From positions 24,218 through 88,217 of the IMG/VR virus record IMGVR_UViG_3300031576_000021: a stretch of DNA of 64,000 nt; one strand, written 5' to 3'. Numbering within the stretch: the stretch's first letter is position 1; the number at the start of each line of letters is the position of its first letter. Shown one piece after another: positions 25,495-32,914 of this stretch. The notes beneath the pieces are model-generated. The model was given only the letters and a program-made list of their open reading frames with translations. It had not been told where the DNA came from and searched no databases. A program made the translations under genes and the position numbers. Source of the stretch: a virus.

Positions 25495-25705
25495 ATCGTC
25501 TGGAAGCGCGGCACTTACGAAGCGACGACGGGGCTCGATGGACTGGTGCGTCGTCGAAGGCTCCACGATGCACTGCTGCCGCTGTGGCGCACGCAAGGAC
25601 CTGAGCGACTACAACGGGAAAGAGATGCACGTCTTCCTGCTGTTCCTGAAGGCGCACGAGGAGGAGCATCGGCGCTGCCGGCCCAGAGAGGCGGGTGCGG
25701 CATGA
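25469..25705 (+). CDS. Small zinc-finger-like protein
   Basis: A 78-residue protein from ATG 25469 with GGAGGGA upstream. Its core is HCCRCGARKDLSDYNGKEMH, then KAHEEEHRRC, resembling a zinc finger with C-x2-C and His/Cys ligands. It overlaps both neighbours. Confidence 0.6.
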   Translation: MALRTPERESSGSAALTKRRRGSMDWCVVEGSTMHCCRCGARKDLSDYNGKEMHVFLLFLKAHEEEHRRCRPREAGAA

Positions 25706-26628
25706 CACGTGGGCAGCAAATCGTTGCGGGCTTCCGCGACTACTCGGACCCCGAGTTGCAGATACAACTCGCGCAGAAGATCGACGAGGCGCTCGCCGTC
25801 ACGGCCGTGTCGGTGAGTCACTACTGCTACCTGCCCCACTGCGGCTACATCTGCCCCAAGCATCGCGTGGTGCGCCAGTACGAGACCGTGCCGACCCCGC
25901 TCTCTGCGCTGCACCTCCCGACATGCAACGTCAACGGCTGCGGCGAGGTCCTGCTGTCGCTGTGTGCGTGTGACGACAAGGAGAATCGCGCCGAGATTGA
26001 TCGCCTTGGGGCTGCCAGCCGCGAGGCCACTATACGCGCCGACCGTCTGGCCGAGCTGCTCTATCTCGAATCCAATGAGCGCGTGCTGGTGATGAAACGC
26101 CTACAGAATGCGGAAGCGGCGGCCCGGTGCTATCCGGGAGGCCCGGACGAGGTAGCGGATACGATCGACTCCCGCCGCGCCAAGCTCCCCGCGGGCCATT
26201 TGCCGTGCGGAGGGTGCGGCGGTCCGCACCGTTTTGATACGACGGTGCCGAGCGCAGCATGGAACGCCGTCATTCGGGCGGCCGGGCTCTCGGACTTCCT
26301 CTGCACAACCTGCATCGTCGAGCATTTCGTCACCGCCGGCATCAGCTTCACCGCCCAGCTATGGAGTACCGAGCCGGACTTCTACGGCGTGCCGATCGAA
26401 GTGCGTGTGCGCGGGGAAGTGGCGCAGACGGCAGCGTTGGTGTCAGAAGAGAATACTGCACTGCGGTACGAGCGGAGCCAGCTTGTCGAGGAGCGCGACC
26501 GTCTGCGCTTCGCGGTGATTCAGACGCTAGGCGACGCACATCAGCTTGGGGAAGTATCGGATCGCTCCATCAAGTACTGCTCGGACGCCATCGCGAAGAA
26601 GCCGGCCGAGCCGACGGGAGGCGCATGA
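25702..26628 (+). CDS. Phage protein with several Cys clusters
   Basis: A 308-residue protein. The N-terminal region has YLPHCGYICPKH and CNVNGCGEVLLSLC clusters. The segment LPCGGCGGPHRFDTTVPSAA..WN..FLCTTC..EHF resembles a zinc-binding module of other phage proteins. The C-terminal part is a coiled coil (VSEENTALRYERSQLVEERD). Probably nucleic-acid associated; no function assigned. ATGA coupling to the ATPase downstream. Confidence 0.6.
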   Translation: MTRGQQIVAGFRDYSDPELQIQLAQKIDEALAVTAVSVSHYCYLPHCGYICPKHRVVRQYETVPTPLSALHLPTCNVNGCGEVLLSLCACDDKENRAEIDRLGAASREATIRADRLAELLYLESNERVLVMKRLQNAEAAARCYPGGPDEVADTIDSRRAKLPAGHLPCGGCGGPHRFDTTVPSAAWNAVIRAAGLSDFLCTTCIVEHFVTAGISFTAQLWSTEPDFYGVPIEVRVRGEVAQTAALVSEENTALRYERSQLVEERDRLRFAVIQTLGDAHQLGEVSDRSIKYCSDAIAKKPAEPTGGA

Positions 26629-28304
26629 TCCACCTCGGCGCCGGGTTCCCGATCAATCTCGATCGCCTCATCAGCACGCGGCTCCTCGTCCAAGCGTCGA
26701 GTGGCGGCGGTAAGTCGTGGTGCCTCCGGCGCATCCTTGAGCAGACCCATGGGCATGTGCAGCAACTCGTGATCGATCCCGAGGGTGAGTTCGCGTCGCT
26801 CCGTGAGCGCTTCGACTATGTGCTGGCGTCCCCGAAGGGCGGCGACACGGCAGCGGACCCACGGACGGCCGCGTTGTTGGCCGAGCGGCTCCTTGAGCTG
26901 CGCGTCTCGGCGATCCTCGATCTCTACGACATGATGCCACGGGATCGCCCGGTCTTCGTACAGCGGTTCCTCGTGGCCATCATCGAAGCCGACCGGAAGC
27001 TCTGGCACCCGGCACTCATCCTCCTCGACGAAGCACATGTGTTCGCGCCCGAGAAGGGTGACGCGGTGAGCGCCGACGCCGTCGCCGCGCTCATGTCCCG
27101 TGGGCGCAAGCGCGGATTCTGCGGCGGGCTCGCCACCCAACGGCTCTCGTCGCTCTCGAAGGACGCCGCCGCGCAGTGCCAGAACGTGCTGATCGGCCGT
27201 ACGACACTGGACACGGACATGAAGCGCGCGGCCTATTCCCTCGGCTTCACGGGCAAGCACAATGCGCAGCAGCTTCGTGACCTGGACGACGGGGAGTTCT
27301 TCGCCTACGGGCCCGCGCTCTCGCGCGCTGTGACGAAGGTGCGGGTAGGGCCCGTGCTGACGACGCACCCGAAGGCAGGCGGGAAGCAGGCGTTCAAGCC
27401 GCCGCCGCCGACCGCGCAAGTCAAGGCGCTCCTCCCCCAGCTCGCCGACCTCCCCGCCGAGGCCGAGGCCCGCGAGAAATCGGTAGCCGATCTGAAGGCC
27501 GAGCTAGCGCAGGCACGGCGGGAGATAGCCGCGGCCAAGCGGGCGCAGCCGACGCAACCCGTAGCGAAGGCCGAGCGGGTCGAGGTGCCCGTGGTGCTGC
27601 CTGCCGCCGTGAAGGCGCTCACGGCGGCCTGCGCCCAGCTCGAACGTGCCGCTGCGAAGCTCGCGCAGCACGGCGAAACCATACGTGAGGATGGGCAGCG
27701 GGCGATGAGCGAAGGGAGCGCGATTCGCGTGGCTTTGATGAAAGCCACCCCGGCGCCGTCCCGCGCAGGTACGCCGCCGCCAGCTGTGCGAGTGGTGCCC
27801 CCTGCGCGACAACATGCCGTATCGCCCGGCAACGGAGACGCGCGCCTCGGTGGCGGCGAGCGTATCGTCCTCGTGGCTGTTGCGCAGTACACGCCCTCCA
27901 ATGGAGGCGCCACCCGTGAGCAGGTGAGCGTCCTCACCGGCTACAAGCGATCGACGCGGGACGCCTATCTGAAACGGCTCGGTACTCGTGGCTTCGTCGA
28001 GGTCGGCATCGATCGGGTGCTCGCCACCGACTCCGGGTTTGCCGTGCTCGGCAACGACTACACGCCACTCCCGATCGGCAATGCCCTGCGCGCCTACTGG
28101 CTGGCCCGGCTGCCCGAAGGCGAGCGGCGGTGCCTCGAAGCGCTGCCAGACCACCCGGTGGCCATTGAGCGCGAGGCCGTCGGCGACGTGACCGGGTACA
28201 AGCGCAGTACGCGCGATGCGTACCTCGGCCGGCTCGCGGCACGGCGACTCGTGGAGCCGGTTGGGCGCGGGCAGGTACGCGCCTGCGCGGAGCTGTTCGG
28301 ATGA
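26625..28304 (+). CDS. HerA/FtsK-like ATPase with duplicated C-terminal HTH
   Basis: A 559-residue protein. The N-terminal ATPase has Walker A ASSGGGKSW (~24-32), Walker B ALILLDEAHVFAP (~130) and the arginine-finger region MSRGRKRGF, typical of HerA/DUF87 DNA-pumping ATPases. A coiled-coil and Pro-rich linker (residues ~260-400) leads to two copies of a winged-helix motif (VLTGYKRSTRDAYLKRL and DVTGYKRSTRDAYLGRL). HerA proteins usually partner with a NurA nuclease or act in DNA transfer; a duplicated DNA-binding tail is unusual. Confidence 0.8.
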   Translation: MIHLGAGFPINLDRLISTRLLVQASSGGGKSWCLRRILEQTHGHVQQLVIDPEGEFASLRERFDYVLASPKGGDTAADPRTAALLAERLLELRVSAILDLYDMMPRDRPVFVQRFLVAIIEADRKLWHPALILLDEAHVFAPEKGDAVSADAVAALMSRGRKRGFCGGLATQRLSSLSKDAAAQCQNVLIGRTTLDTDMKRAAYSLGFTGKHNAQQLRDLDDGEFFAYGPALSRAVTKVRVGPVLTTHPKAGGKQAFKPPPPTAQVKALLPQLADLPAEAEAREKSVADLKAELAQARREIAAAKRAQPTQPVAKAERVEVPVVLPAAVKALTAACAQLERAAAKLAQHGETIREDGQRAMSEGSAIRVALMKATPAPSRAGTPPPAVRVVPPARQHAVSPGNGDARLGGGERIVLVAVAQYTPSNGGATREQVSVLTGYKRSTRDAYLKRLGTRGFVEVGIDRVLATDSGFAVLGNDYTPLPIGNALRAYWLARLPEGERRCLEALPDHPVAIEREAVGDVTGYKRSTRDAYLGRLAARRLVEPVGRGQVRACAELFG

Positions 28305-28361
28305 GCGTGGGGTGGAGCATCCGCGGCGTCCGTGGTAGAGCGACCAGTGGAGGGGATGCGG

Positions 28362-28721
28362 ATGGCGGATGGACGGGAGGGCGCAAGCAATGACCGGGTA
28401 CGGGGTCCATGTCGCTACTGCCCGGCACAAATCATCTGGGGGTTCCACAAGCCGACGCGGCGGATGCTACTGTTCGACCAGGAACTGTTCTGGCGCCGCG
28501 AGGTGCAGCCACGACGGCGGTGGTACCTCCTGCCCGATGCGCGTGGCTTCCGGGCGTACCTGGAGCACGAGGTGCCGGCCGGGAGCGACGTCAACCTCGA
28601 TCGGGTCTATGTCGTCCACTTCGCGACCTGTCCCGGCCGCCGGCAGCAAAGCACTGAGCACCTGGAAGATGCCGTGCTGGCCCGCTACGAGGAGTATCGT
28701 CGGATGATGGTGACTCCATGA
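28362..28721 (+). CDS. Zinc-binding phage protein, paralogue of 25180
   Basis: A 119-residue protein starting at ATG 28362, 6 bases after GGAGGGG. CRYCPAQIIWGFHKPTRR and YVVHFATCPGRR match the C-x2-C...H...C layout of the protein at 25180. The C-terminal tail is helical. Function unknown. Confidence 0.65.
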   Translation: MADGREGASNDRVRGPCRYCPAQIIWGFHKPTRRMLLFDQELFWRREVQPRRRWYLLPDARGFRAYLEHEVPAGSDVNLDRVYVVHFATCPGRRQQSTEHLEDAVLARYEEYRRMMVTP

Positions 28722-28780
28722 GCGTGATCCTGTGCGTGGCGGTAGTGACGGCTGCGGCCGTGTGGTGGGCAGCGCGATGA
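28718..28780 (+). CDS. 20-residue membrane peptide
   Basis: MSVILCVAVVTAAAVWWAAR, entirely hydrophobic with a basic end, joined by ATGA overlaps on both sides. Short, so existence is inferred from the coupling. Confidence 0.35.
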   Translation: MSVILCVAVVTAAAVWWAAR

Positions 28781-28956
28781 TCCTGGCTAAGCGCGAGACC
28801 ACGATGGGCATGGGCGTCACATGCGGACTCAAGTCGGTTGGCGAGGGGCGCGTCTATGACGTCGCGCCATTGGTATCTGGTATTCAGCACGCCGCGCGGC
28901 ATCCTGCGGTACGCTGGGTCGATCACGCAGGCGAACCGAGCCGTGCTCGAGCGTAA
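28777..28956 (+). CDS. Hypothetical small protein upstream of the insertion
   Basis: A 59-residue protein from ATG 28777 (ATGA overlap) to TAA 28954-28956. It ends 23 bases before the mobile element, so the element inserted between genes. Function unknown. Confidence 0.45.
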   Translation: MILAKRETTMGMGVTCGLKSVGEGRVYDVAPLVSGIQHAARHPAVRWVDHAGEPSRARA

Positions 28957-28979
28957 GCGCAGCCTCACGCTCCACGTCT

Positions 28980-29013
28980 GGTGCTGTCCTAATTCGGCGT
29001 GAAGTGTCCTAGT
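28980..29013. repeat. Left outer end of the mobile element
   Basis: GGTGCTGTCCTAATTCGG followed by a second TGTCCTAG. A further end-like copy, GGTGCTGTCCTACTTAGGAC, lies inside at 29158-29177; it matches the right end better over ~30 bp, so the left side seems duplicated. The 29014-29192 stretch has no clear gene. Confidence 0.75.
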
Positions 29014-29192
29014 ATGCGCGCCCATCGGCATGGACCCGATGGGCGACATCTCGGCGGAGCTGCTGACGGCCGACCAGATTGAGCCGGCGGGACTATCGGC
29101 AGACTTTCACGGGGTCTTTAGACGCCTCTCCTTATCACGCCATTCCGGGAAGCCAGGGGTGCTGTCCTACTTAGGACACTCCCGCATCGAAA

Positions 29193-30158
29193 TTAGGACA
29201 GTCCCCCCTTGATGACCCGCAAGTGGTTCGGGCGCGGTCCTCGCGGCCCGCGGAAGCTCCCCCGCCGCTCGCCCTTCGCCTGCGCGGCGGTGGACCCTGC
29301 CGGGATCGGCGCGGGCGCAGTCGGCTCCGGTGCCTCGAACGCGGCGTGCAGTAGCTCGGCGATCGACCACACGTGATCCGTCAGGCCCGCCTCCATGGCG
29401 GGAGTACACCGCAGCGTCTCGTGGACGCGGCAGAAGTTGAAGTGGGCGACGAACAGCCCCACGGCTGCTTCCAGGTTCCGCAGCCGCTTCGAATGCGAGA
29501 TGGTCAACCGGGCGAAGCGCTTGAGCGACACGCGCACCGACAGATTCAGCCGCTCGCTGTAGGACGTGCTGATTTCCCCCCAGGCCGGATCGCCCAACAC
29601 GGCAGTCTTGGTCACGCGACTGATCTTGCCGGGCGAGTAGCGCAACGCGGCCTGCTGCGCCTGGGGCACCGTGTAGTCCTTGTCCACGGTGCCGAAATCC
29701 ACGTCGGCGCCGAAGTGCCGCGAGATGGCCTCGGGGTAGCCGTTCCATGCGTCGGTGCTGATCTGCGGACGGCCCAGCACCCGCAACCGGAGGTCCTGCG
29801 CGAACGCGTCGGCGTTGTCGCCCGTGCGCTTCCCGACCCGGTACGAGAGAATGAGCTTGGACACCGCGTCCATGGCGAGAAAGACGTACTGGTCGCCGTA
29901 CTCCCTCGGGTCGTCCTGCCGAAGCCGGCGCTGCTTCTTCTGCACGAACGTCCATAGCTCGTCGGCCTGGATGAGCGTCGCGCGCACGTCCCGCACGCGG
30001 GCATCGTGCAGCCGGGCGCACGCTTCGCCCACCGTGACGCCCAGCCGCATGATCGTGTCCCGGTGGACATCGAGCAGCCGCTCGGCCGCCCGAATGCTCA
30101 CGCCGTCCACGAGGGCTGCGGCGACTTGGGCTTTCTTCTCAAATGGCAGCGTGTGCAT
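29193..30158 (-). CDS. IS1-family-like DDE transposase
   Basis: A 321-residue transposase. After a helix-turn-helix region (VSIRAAERLLDVHRDTIMRL), QADELWTFVQKKQ carries the first catalytic Asp, STDAWNGYPEAI the second, and the region NLEAAVGLFVAHFNFCRVHE carries the Glu helix, all typical of IS1-like single-ORF transposases. The chosen start (ATG at 30158) lies just downstream of palindromic operators. Its TAA stop is built from one of the TTAGGACA motifs near the element end. Confidence 0.88.
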   Translation of the reverse strand: MHTLPFEKKAQVAAALVDGVSIRAAERLLDVHRDTIMRLGVTVGEACARLHDARVRDVRATLIQADELWTFVQKKQRRLRQDDPREYGDQYVFLAMDAVSKLILSYRVGKRTGDNADAFAQDLRLRVLGRPQISTDAWNGYPEAISRHFGADVDFGTVDKDYTVPQAQQAALRYSPGKISRVTKTAVLGDPAWGEISTSYSERLNLSVRVSLKRFARLTISHSKRLRNLEAAVGLFVAHFNFCRVHETLRCTPAMEAGLTDHVWSIAELLHAAFEAPEPTAPAPIPAGSTAAQAKGERRGSFRGPRGPRPNHLRVIKGGLS

Positions 30159-30165
30159 GGGGACA

Positions 30166-30227
30166 TTTGTAGCTACAAACGCGCCACAAGTCAAGGGGTG
30201 GACTTCACGCCCATTTGTCGCTACAAA
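30166..30227. promoter_or_regulatory. Two palindromic operators between divergent genes
   Basis: TTTGTAGCTACAAA (30166-30179) is a perfect palindrome and TTTGTCGCTACAAA (30214-30227) a near copy, 48 bp apart. They lie between the transposase start (30158, minus) and the ribbon-helix-helix start (30234, plus), as expected for autoregulation. Confidence 0.7.
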
Positions 30228-30233
30228 CGGTTC

Positions 30234-30407
30234 ATGCCACGTCGCAAGGTCAAGGCCGAACGTAAGGAAGCGGTTGTCCGGTTGCGGGTGACGGAGGAAC
30301 AGCGCCGCATGTTGTTCGCGGCAGCCCAGCACGCCGGGTTGGAGTTGAGCGCCTGGTTGCGTTCACTTGGGTTGCGGGAGGCCCGCCGAATCGAATCGTC
30401 CGCGTAG
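30234..30407 (+). CDS. Ribbon-helix-helix protein, probable regulator of the transposase
   Basis: A 57-residue basic protein. VVRLRVTEEQRRMLFAAAQH followed by GLELSAWLRSLGLREARR matches the strand-helix-helix layout of CopG/MobC/Arc-like DNA-binding proteins. It starts 7 bases after an operator-like palindrome and is divergent from the transposase. It probably represses transposition; this is inferred from layout. Confidence 0.7.
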   Translation: MPRRKVKAERKEAVVRLRVTEEQRRMLFAAAQHAGLELSAWLRSLGLREARRIESSA

Positions 30408-30558
30408 GGGGGGGGCTTGCGGTCAAGGCTCGTGCGGATTAGGTGGCAGGGTCGCCGCCTGAAACCCTAAGCGCTTGGCTGACTTGGGTGCGTCTTGGGT
30501 ATGGCCTTGATCGCGGGAACGCGATAGGTAGGCCAAAGAGGGAAGAGAAGAGCCCCTT

Positions 30559-30653
30559 GGCGGCGAGGTGTGTGAGCCAGGTTGAAACAGTCGGACTCAA
30601 AATCCGGTGAGCGCTTACCCGCTCCGTCCGTTCGAATCGGACCCTCGCCGCCA
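30559..30653 (+). tRNA. tRNA-Leu (anticodon CAA)
   Basis: A 95 base cloverleaf. Acceptor GGCGGCG pairs with CGCCGCC. The anticodon stem TCGGA/TCCGG holds the loop CTCAAAA with anticodon CAA (30598-30600). A long variable arm (GAGCG/CGCTC) marks class II Leu, and the T arm is GTCCG-TTCGAAT-CGGAC. CCA is not encoded. It lies inside the mobile element, which is unusual. Confidence 0.9.
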
Positions 30654-30737
30654 AGGCGCTTTTCTCTCGGTACGTGCCCCTTCTGCCCCTGCGCCAGCAT
30701 GTGCTGCGTGCAAGCTGGCAGCGCGTGCTAGCTATCG

Positions 30738-30767
30738 CATCTATTGGCCTGTTGCCGTCCTTGTGTC
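30738..30767 (-). promoter_or_regulatory. TTGACACAA-type promoter, minus strand
   Basis: On the minus strand TTGACA (30767-30762) and a weak AATAGA (30743-30738) are 18 bp apart, with TTGACACAAG...CAACAGGCC matching the family. It points toward the tRNA and the transposase. Confidence 0.45.
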
Positions 30768-30857
30768 AAGCTGCGCTTGACTAGCCCGCGACCAACGGTC
30801 GCGCATGCTTGTTCGTGTTCCAACGCATTTCCCTAGGCTTAGCGGCGACCGTTCAAC

Positions 30858-30974
30858 TTAGGACACTGGTTCATTCGACTTAGGACAGATAGCCCCTAAT
30901 TCGGACAGCGTCAAGCCAGGCACCCGTTTGGGGCATTGGGGGGGGCTTGATCAATTGCGGTGCTTGATTAATTG
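30858..30974. repeat. TTAGGACA motif cluster and AT-rich direct repeat
   Basis: TTAGGACA occurs at 30858 and 30880, with a variant (TTCGGACA) at 30900. They resemble the element ends and may be transposase sites or an older end. Next, GCTTGATCAATTG (30945-30957) and GCTTGATTAATTG (30962-30974) form a 12/13 direct repeat. Confidence 0.6.
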
Positions 30975-31014
30975 TTAAGGGCCCCATATGTAGGGGGGGC
31001 AGGCCGCAGGGGCA

Positions 31015-31350
31015 CTAGGGGGTCCAGGGAGGGGCCGTGGGGAAGTTGTAGGATTCGTAGCTCTGAGAGGCCGGATATTCCCCGACGATGCGTACTTTCG
31101 CGGCATGGCGCGATGCGGCCTCAAGCGATCGCGCCACACTCGCGTCGCGCCTCGTGCCATCCAGCTCGATGAAGAACATGTACGTTTCCGGCTGCCCGTG
31201 AACCGGCCTGGAGATGATCACGGAGGAGCTGCGTCTCGACGTCAAGCTCGCCCTGGTGGGCCATGATCGCGGCAGGATCAACGGGCCGCGCGGGGAATCG
31301 GTGCGTCGGATGAACACGACATCGACAGCTCGACGACGACAACCTCAACG
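31015..31350 (-). pseudogene. Remnant of a pheA-like prephenate dehydratase C-terminus (ACT domain)
   Basis: On the minus strand the frame reads VVFIRRTDSP...ISRPVHGQPETYMFFIEL then DGTRRDASVARSLEA...VRIVGEYP. This matches the regulatory ACT domain at the end of prephenate dehydratase, including the conserved ESRP-like, FFIEL and LGSYP-like segments. The N-terminal catalytic part is missing and the middle is disturbed. The 30975-31551 stretch holds no other gene. It is probably host DNA captured by the element. Confidence 0.6.
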
Positions 31351-31541
31351 GAGGACATATCTGGACGATTGCCGAGCTGGCGGACGCGGCCCTGACTGCG
31401 TCCGACGCCGACGCCGCTCCCCACGCCAGATCAGCAGACGTTCCCCGGCATGAGCGCGGCACAGGCGAAGAACGATCCGAAGGGCGTCACGTTGCGGCGG
31501 CTCCGCCTCACGATAATAAGGGGCGGGCGGAAATGAAGACA

Positions 31542-31573
31542 CGACGCGCGAGTGTCCTACTTAGGACAGCACC
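31542..31573. repeat. Right end of the mobile element
   Basis: It includes the 16 bp near-palindrome TGTCCTACTTAGGACA at 31553-31568 and ends TTAGGACAGCACC. Read inward on the minus strand it matches the internal left copy at 29158 over about 30 bp. Confidence 0.8.
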
Positions 31574-31596
31574 CCACGTCTATGGGGACGTGCGGT

Positions 31597-31851
31597 ATGG
31601 GTGACGACCAGCTCCTCTATCGCGGACTCGGCGAGCGTCACGACGAGACGCACGAGTTCATCCGCAAGCGGATCGAGCTGGGGCTGTCCGTGGAAGGAGC
31701 CGCGCGGCGCATGGGACTATCGCCCGATGTTGTCGAGGCACTCGAAGCGGGCAATCTCGTGTGCCGGGACGCGGACGGCTGGAAGCGGGTCCTGGCCCTG
31801 CTCGACGATCCCGAGGCCGAAGACTTGACACAAGACGAGAGAACCGGCTAG
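31597..31851 (+). CDS. Small HTH protein
   Basis: An 84-residue protein. FIRKRIELGLSVEGAARRMG and LSPDVVEALEAG form an XRE-like helix-turn-helix. ATG 31582 in the same frame is an alternative start. It begins just after the mobile element and its 3' end contains a TTGACACAA promoter. Confidence 0.65.
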   Translation: MGDDQLLYRGLGERHDETHEFIRKRIELGLSVEGAARRMGLSPDVVEALEAGNLVCRDADGWKRVLALLDDPEAEDLTQDERTG

Positions 31852-31854
31852 AGG
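31825..31854 (+). promoter_or_regulatory. Promoter of the TTGACACAA family
   Basis: TTGACA 31825-31830 and TAGAGG 31849-31854 with an 18 bp spacer, inside the HTH gene end. ATG 31862 lies 8 bases downstream. Confidence 0.6.
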
Positions 31855-31861
31855 GCAGCCC

Positions 31862-32548
31862 ATGGGGTTCCTCTACATCGCGTCGCACGGCGAGGGTGAC
31901 GAGCGGGAGTTCATCGGCGCGGTCGATCCCGTGACGCAAGAGTGGATGCCCTTTCTGGCCGAGACCGAGGATGACCTGGTGACACTGCGCGAGTATGCGC
32001 GGGCGTTTGCCGACCAGACCGGCGTGCGGGTGCTGCTCCGACGGTTCGAGACCGCCGCCGAGGAAATGATCGAGCCGTCGGGAGGGCATGATGGCGGAAG
32101 AGACGAGTCCGAAGCGCGGCCGGAAGCTGGTGAAGAATCGGCTACTGGCGCAGATCGACAAGGTGATGCGGGTCCTGGGCGAGATGACGCCGGAGGAGCT
32201 GGCGTTGGCGAAGCCGCACCTGGAGAAGGAGTACCCAGCACTGTTCCGGTAGTATGCCGCATGGCCCCACTGGATCATCTTTGCGGGTGCGGCCACACCG
32301 CCGATCATCACATGTGGGCAACGGGATTCGGCCCATGTCTCACCGATCGTTACGAGCATCTGGGGGTTGAGCGGTCGTGCGTTTTCTTCGACGGTTGCAA
32401 ACTGACCATCGCGTGTGTGATCGCCGTCGTGCATGAGCCCGGTGATTTGCCGGCCTTCATGACCGGCACCGCCGACGTGCTTCGGCATCCGTGCGGCCAT
32501 GTTGCCCGAGGAGAGCGATGCCCTGGCGAGGTCGAGGTGCCAGTATGA
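31862..32548 (+). CDS. Hypothetical protein, open through an overlapping gene
   Basis: A 228-codon frame. Residues 1-75 (FLYIASHGEGDEREFIGAVD) and ~134-228 (LCGCGHTADHHMWATGFGPC, C-x-C-x2-H...HH...C metal-type pattern) look coding. The centre (about 32091-32255) is low-complexity Gly/Ala/Asp/Glu with AT-rich third positions, and there another frame encodes a convincing small protein. Internal ATG 32261 could start the C-terminal zinc part as a separate 95-residue protein. Confidence 0.5.
   Translation: MGFLYIASHGEGDEREFIGAVDPVTQEWMPFLAETEDDLVTLREYARAFADQTGVRVLLRRFETAAEEMIEPSGGHDGGRDESEARPEAGEESATGADRQGDAGPGRDDAGGAGVGEAAPGEGVPSTVPVVCRMAPLDHLCGCGHTADHHMWATGFGPCLTDRYEHLGVERSCVFFDGCKLTIACVIAVVHEPGDLPAFMTGTADVLRHPCGHVARGERCPGEVEVPV
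32091..32252 (+). CDS. Small helical protein nested in another frame
   Basis: A 53-residue protein (KRGRKLVKNRLLAQIDKVMR, MTPEELALAKPHLEKEYPAL) with GGGAGGGC 3-10 bases upstream of ATG 32091. Its codons have GC-rich third positions, unlike the overlapping frame, so this is the better reading of this stretch. Confidence 0.6.
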   Translation: MAEETSPKRGRKLVKNRLLAQIDKVMRVLGEMTPEELALAKPHLEKEYPALFR

Positions 32549-32904
32549 CCGGCGCAGCGGCAGCGGCCCTGCTCGGGCTGGAAGCGGCGTACGTCGAGGC
32601 GATGGTGTCCCGCGACGCCGTGGCGTTGTGCGCGGCGGTGCCGGCCGCGTTCCGGGCGAAGGCTAAAGCAGCGCATCCGGATGCTGGCGGTACGGCGGGC
32701 GAGATGCGGCGCTTGATCGAGGCGCGCGACGTCCTGCTCGAATGGCGCCCGCGCCGGCCGATCCTTCGGCCGATCAAAGTCAACGTGACCGAGGGCATGG
32801 CGATGCCGGTGGAGATGCGCGAGGCGCTTCACCGGGGATTCGTCGATGCGTGGGGCGAATACAAACGGACAGGACAACGGTCGAGAGTGACCGTGCGATG
32901 GTAA
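32545..32904 (+). CDS. J-domain-like small protein
   Basis: A 119-residue protein. AKAKAAHPDAGGTAGEMRRL with the HPD tripeptide, followed by IEARDVLLEW, resembles the end of helix II, loop and helix III of a DnaJ domain. Phage J-like proteins may recruit host Hsp70. ATGA overlap upstream. Confidence 0.5.
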   Translation: MTGAAAAALLGLEAAYVEAMVSRDAVALCAAVPAAFRAKAKAAHPDAGGTAGEMRRLIEARDVLLEWRPRRPILRPIKVNVTEGMAMPVEMREALHRGFVDAWGEYKRTGQRSRVTVRW

Positions 32905-32914
32905 GGAGGGTCGG

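Larger units (their letters stand above)
28980..31573. mobile_element. IS1-like mobile element with passenger tRNA-Leu and host gene remnant
   Basis: The element is bounded by GGTGCTGTCCTAA at 28980-28992 and its inverted copy at 31561-31573. An exact 8 bp direct duplication, CCACGTCT, lies at 28972-28979 and 31574-31581; IS1-family elements make 8-9 bp duplications. Inside are a transposase (minus), a ribbon-helix-helix gene (plus), a tRNA-Leu, clustered TTAGGACA motifs and a remnant of a pheA-like gene. Joining the flanks restores an intact intergenic region, so the insertion looks recent. Confidence 0.85.

Noticed and set aside
29030-29212. A 60-codon plus-strand frame at the left end of the mobile element
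   Set aside because: It crosses the internal end repeats and has no domain or ribosome site.
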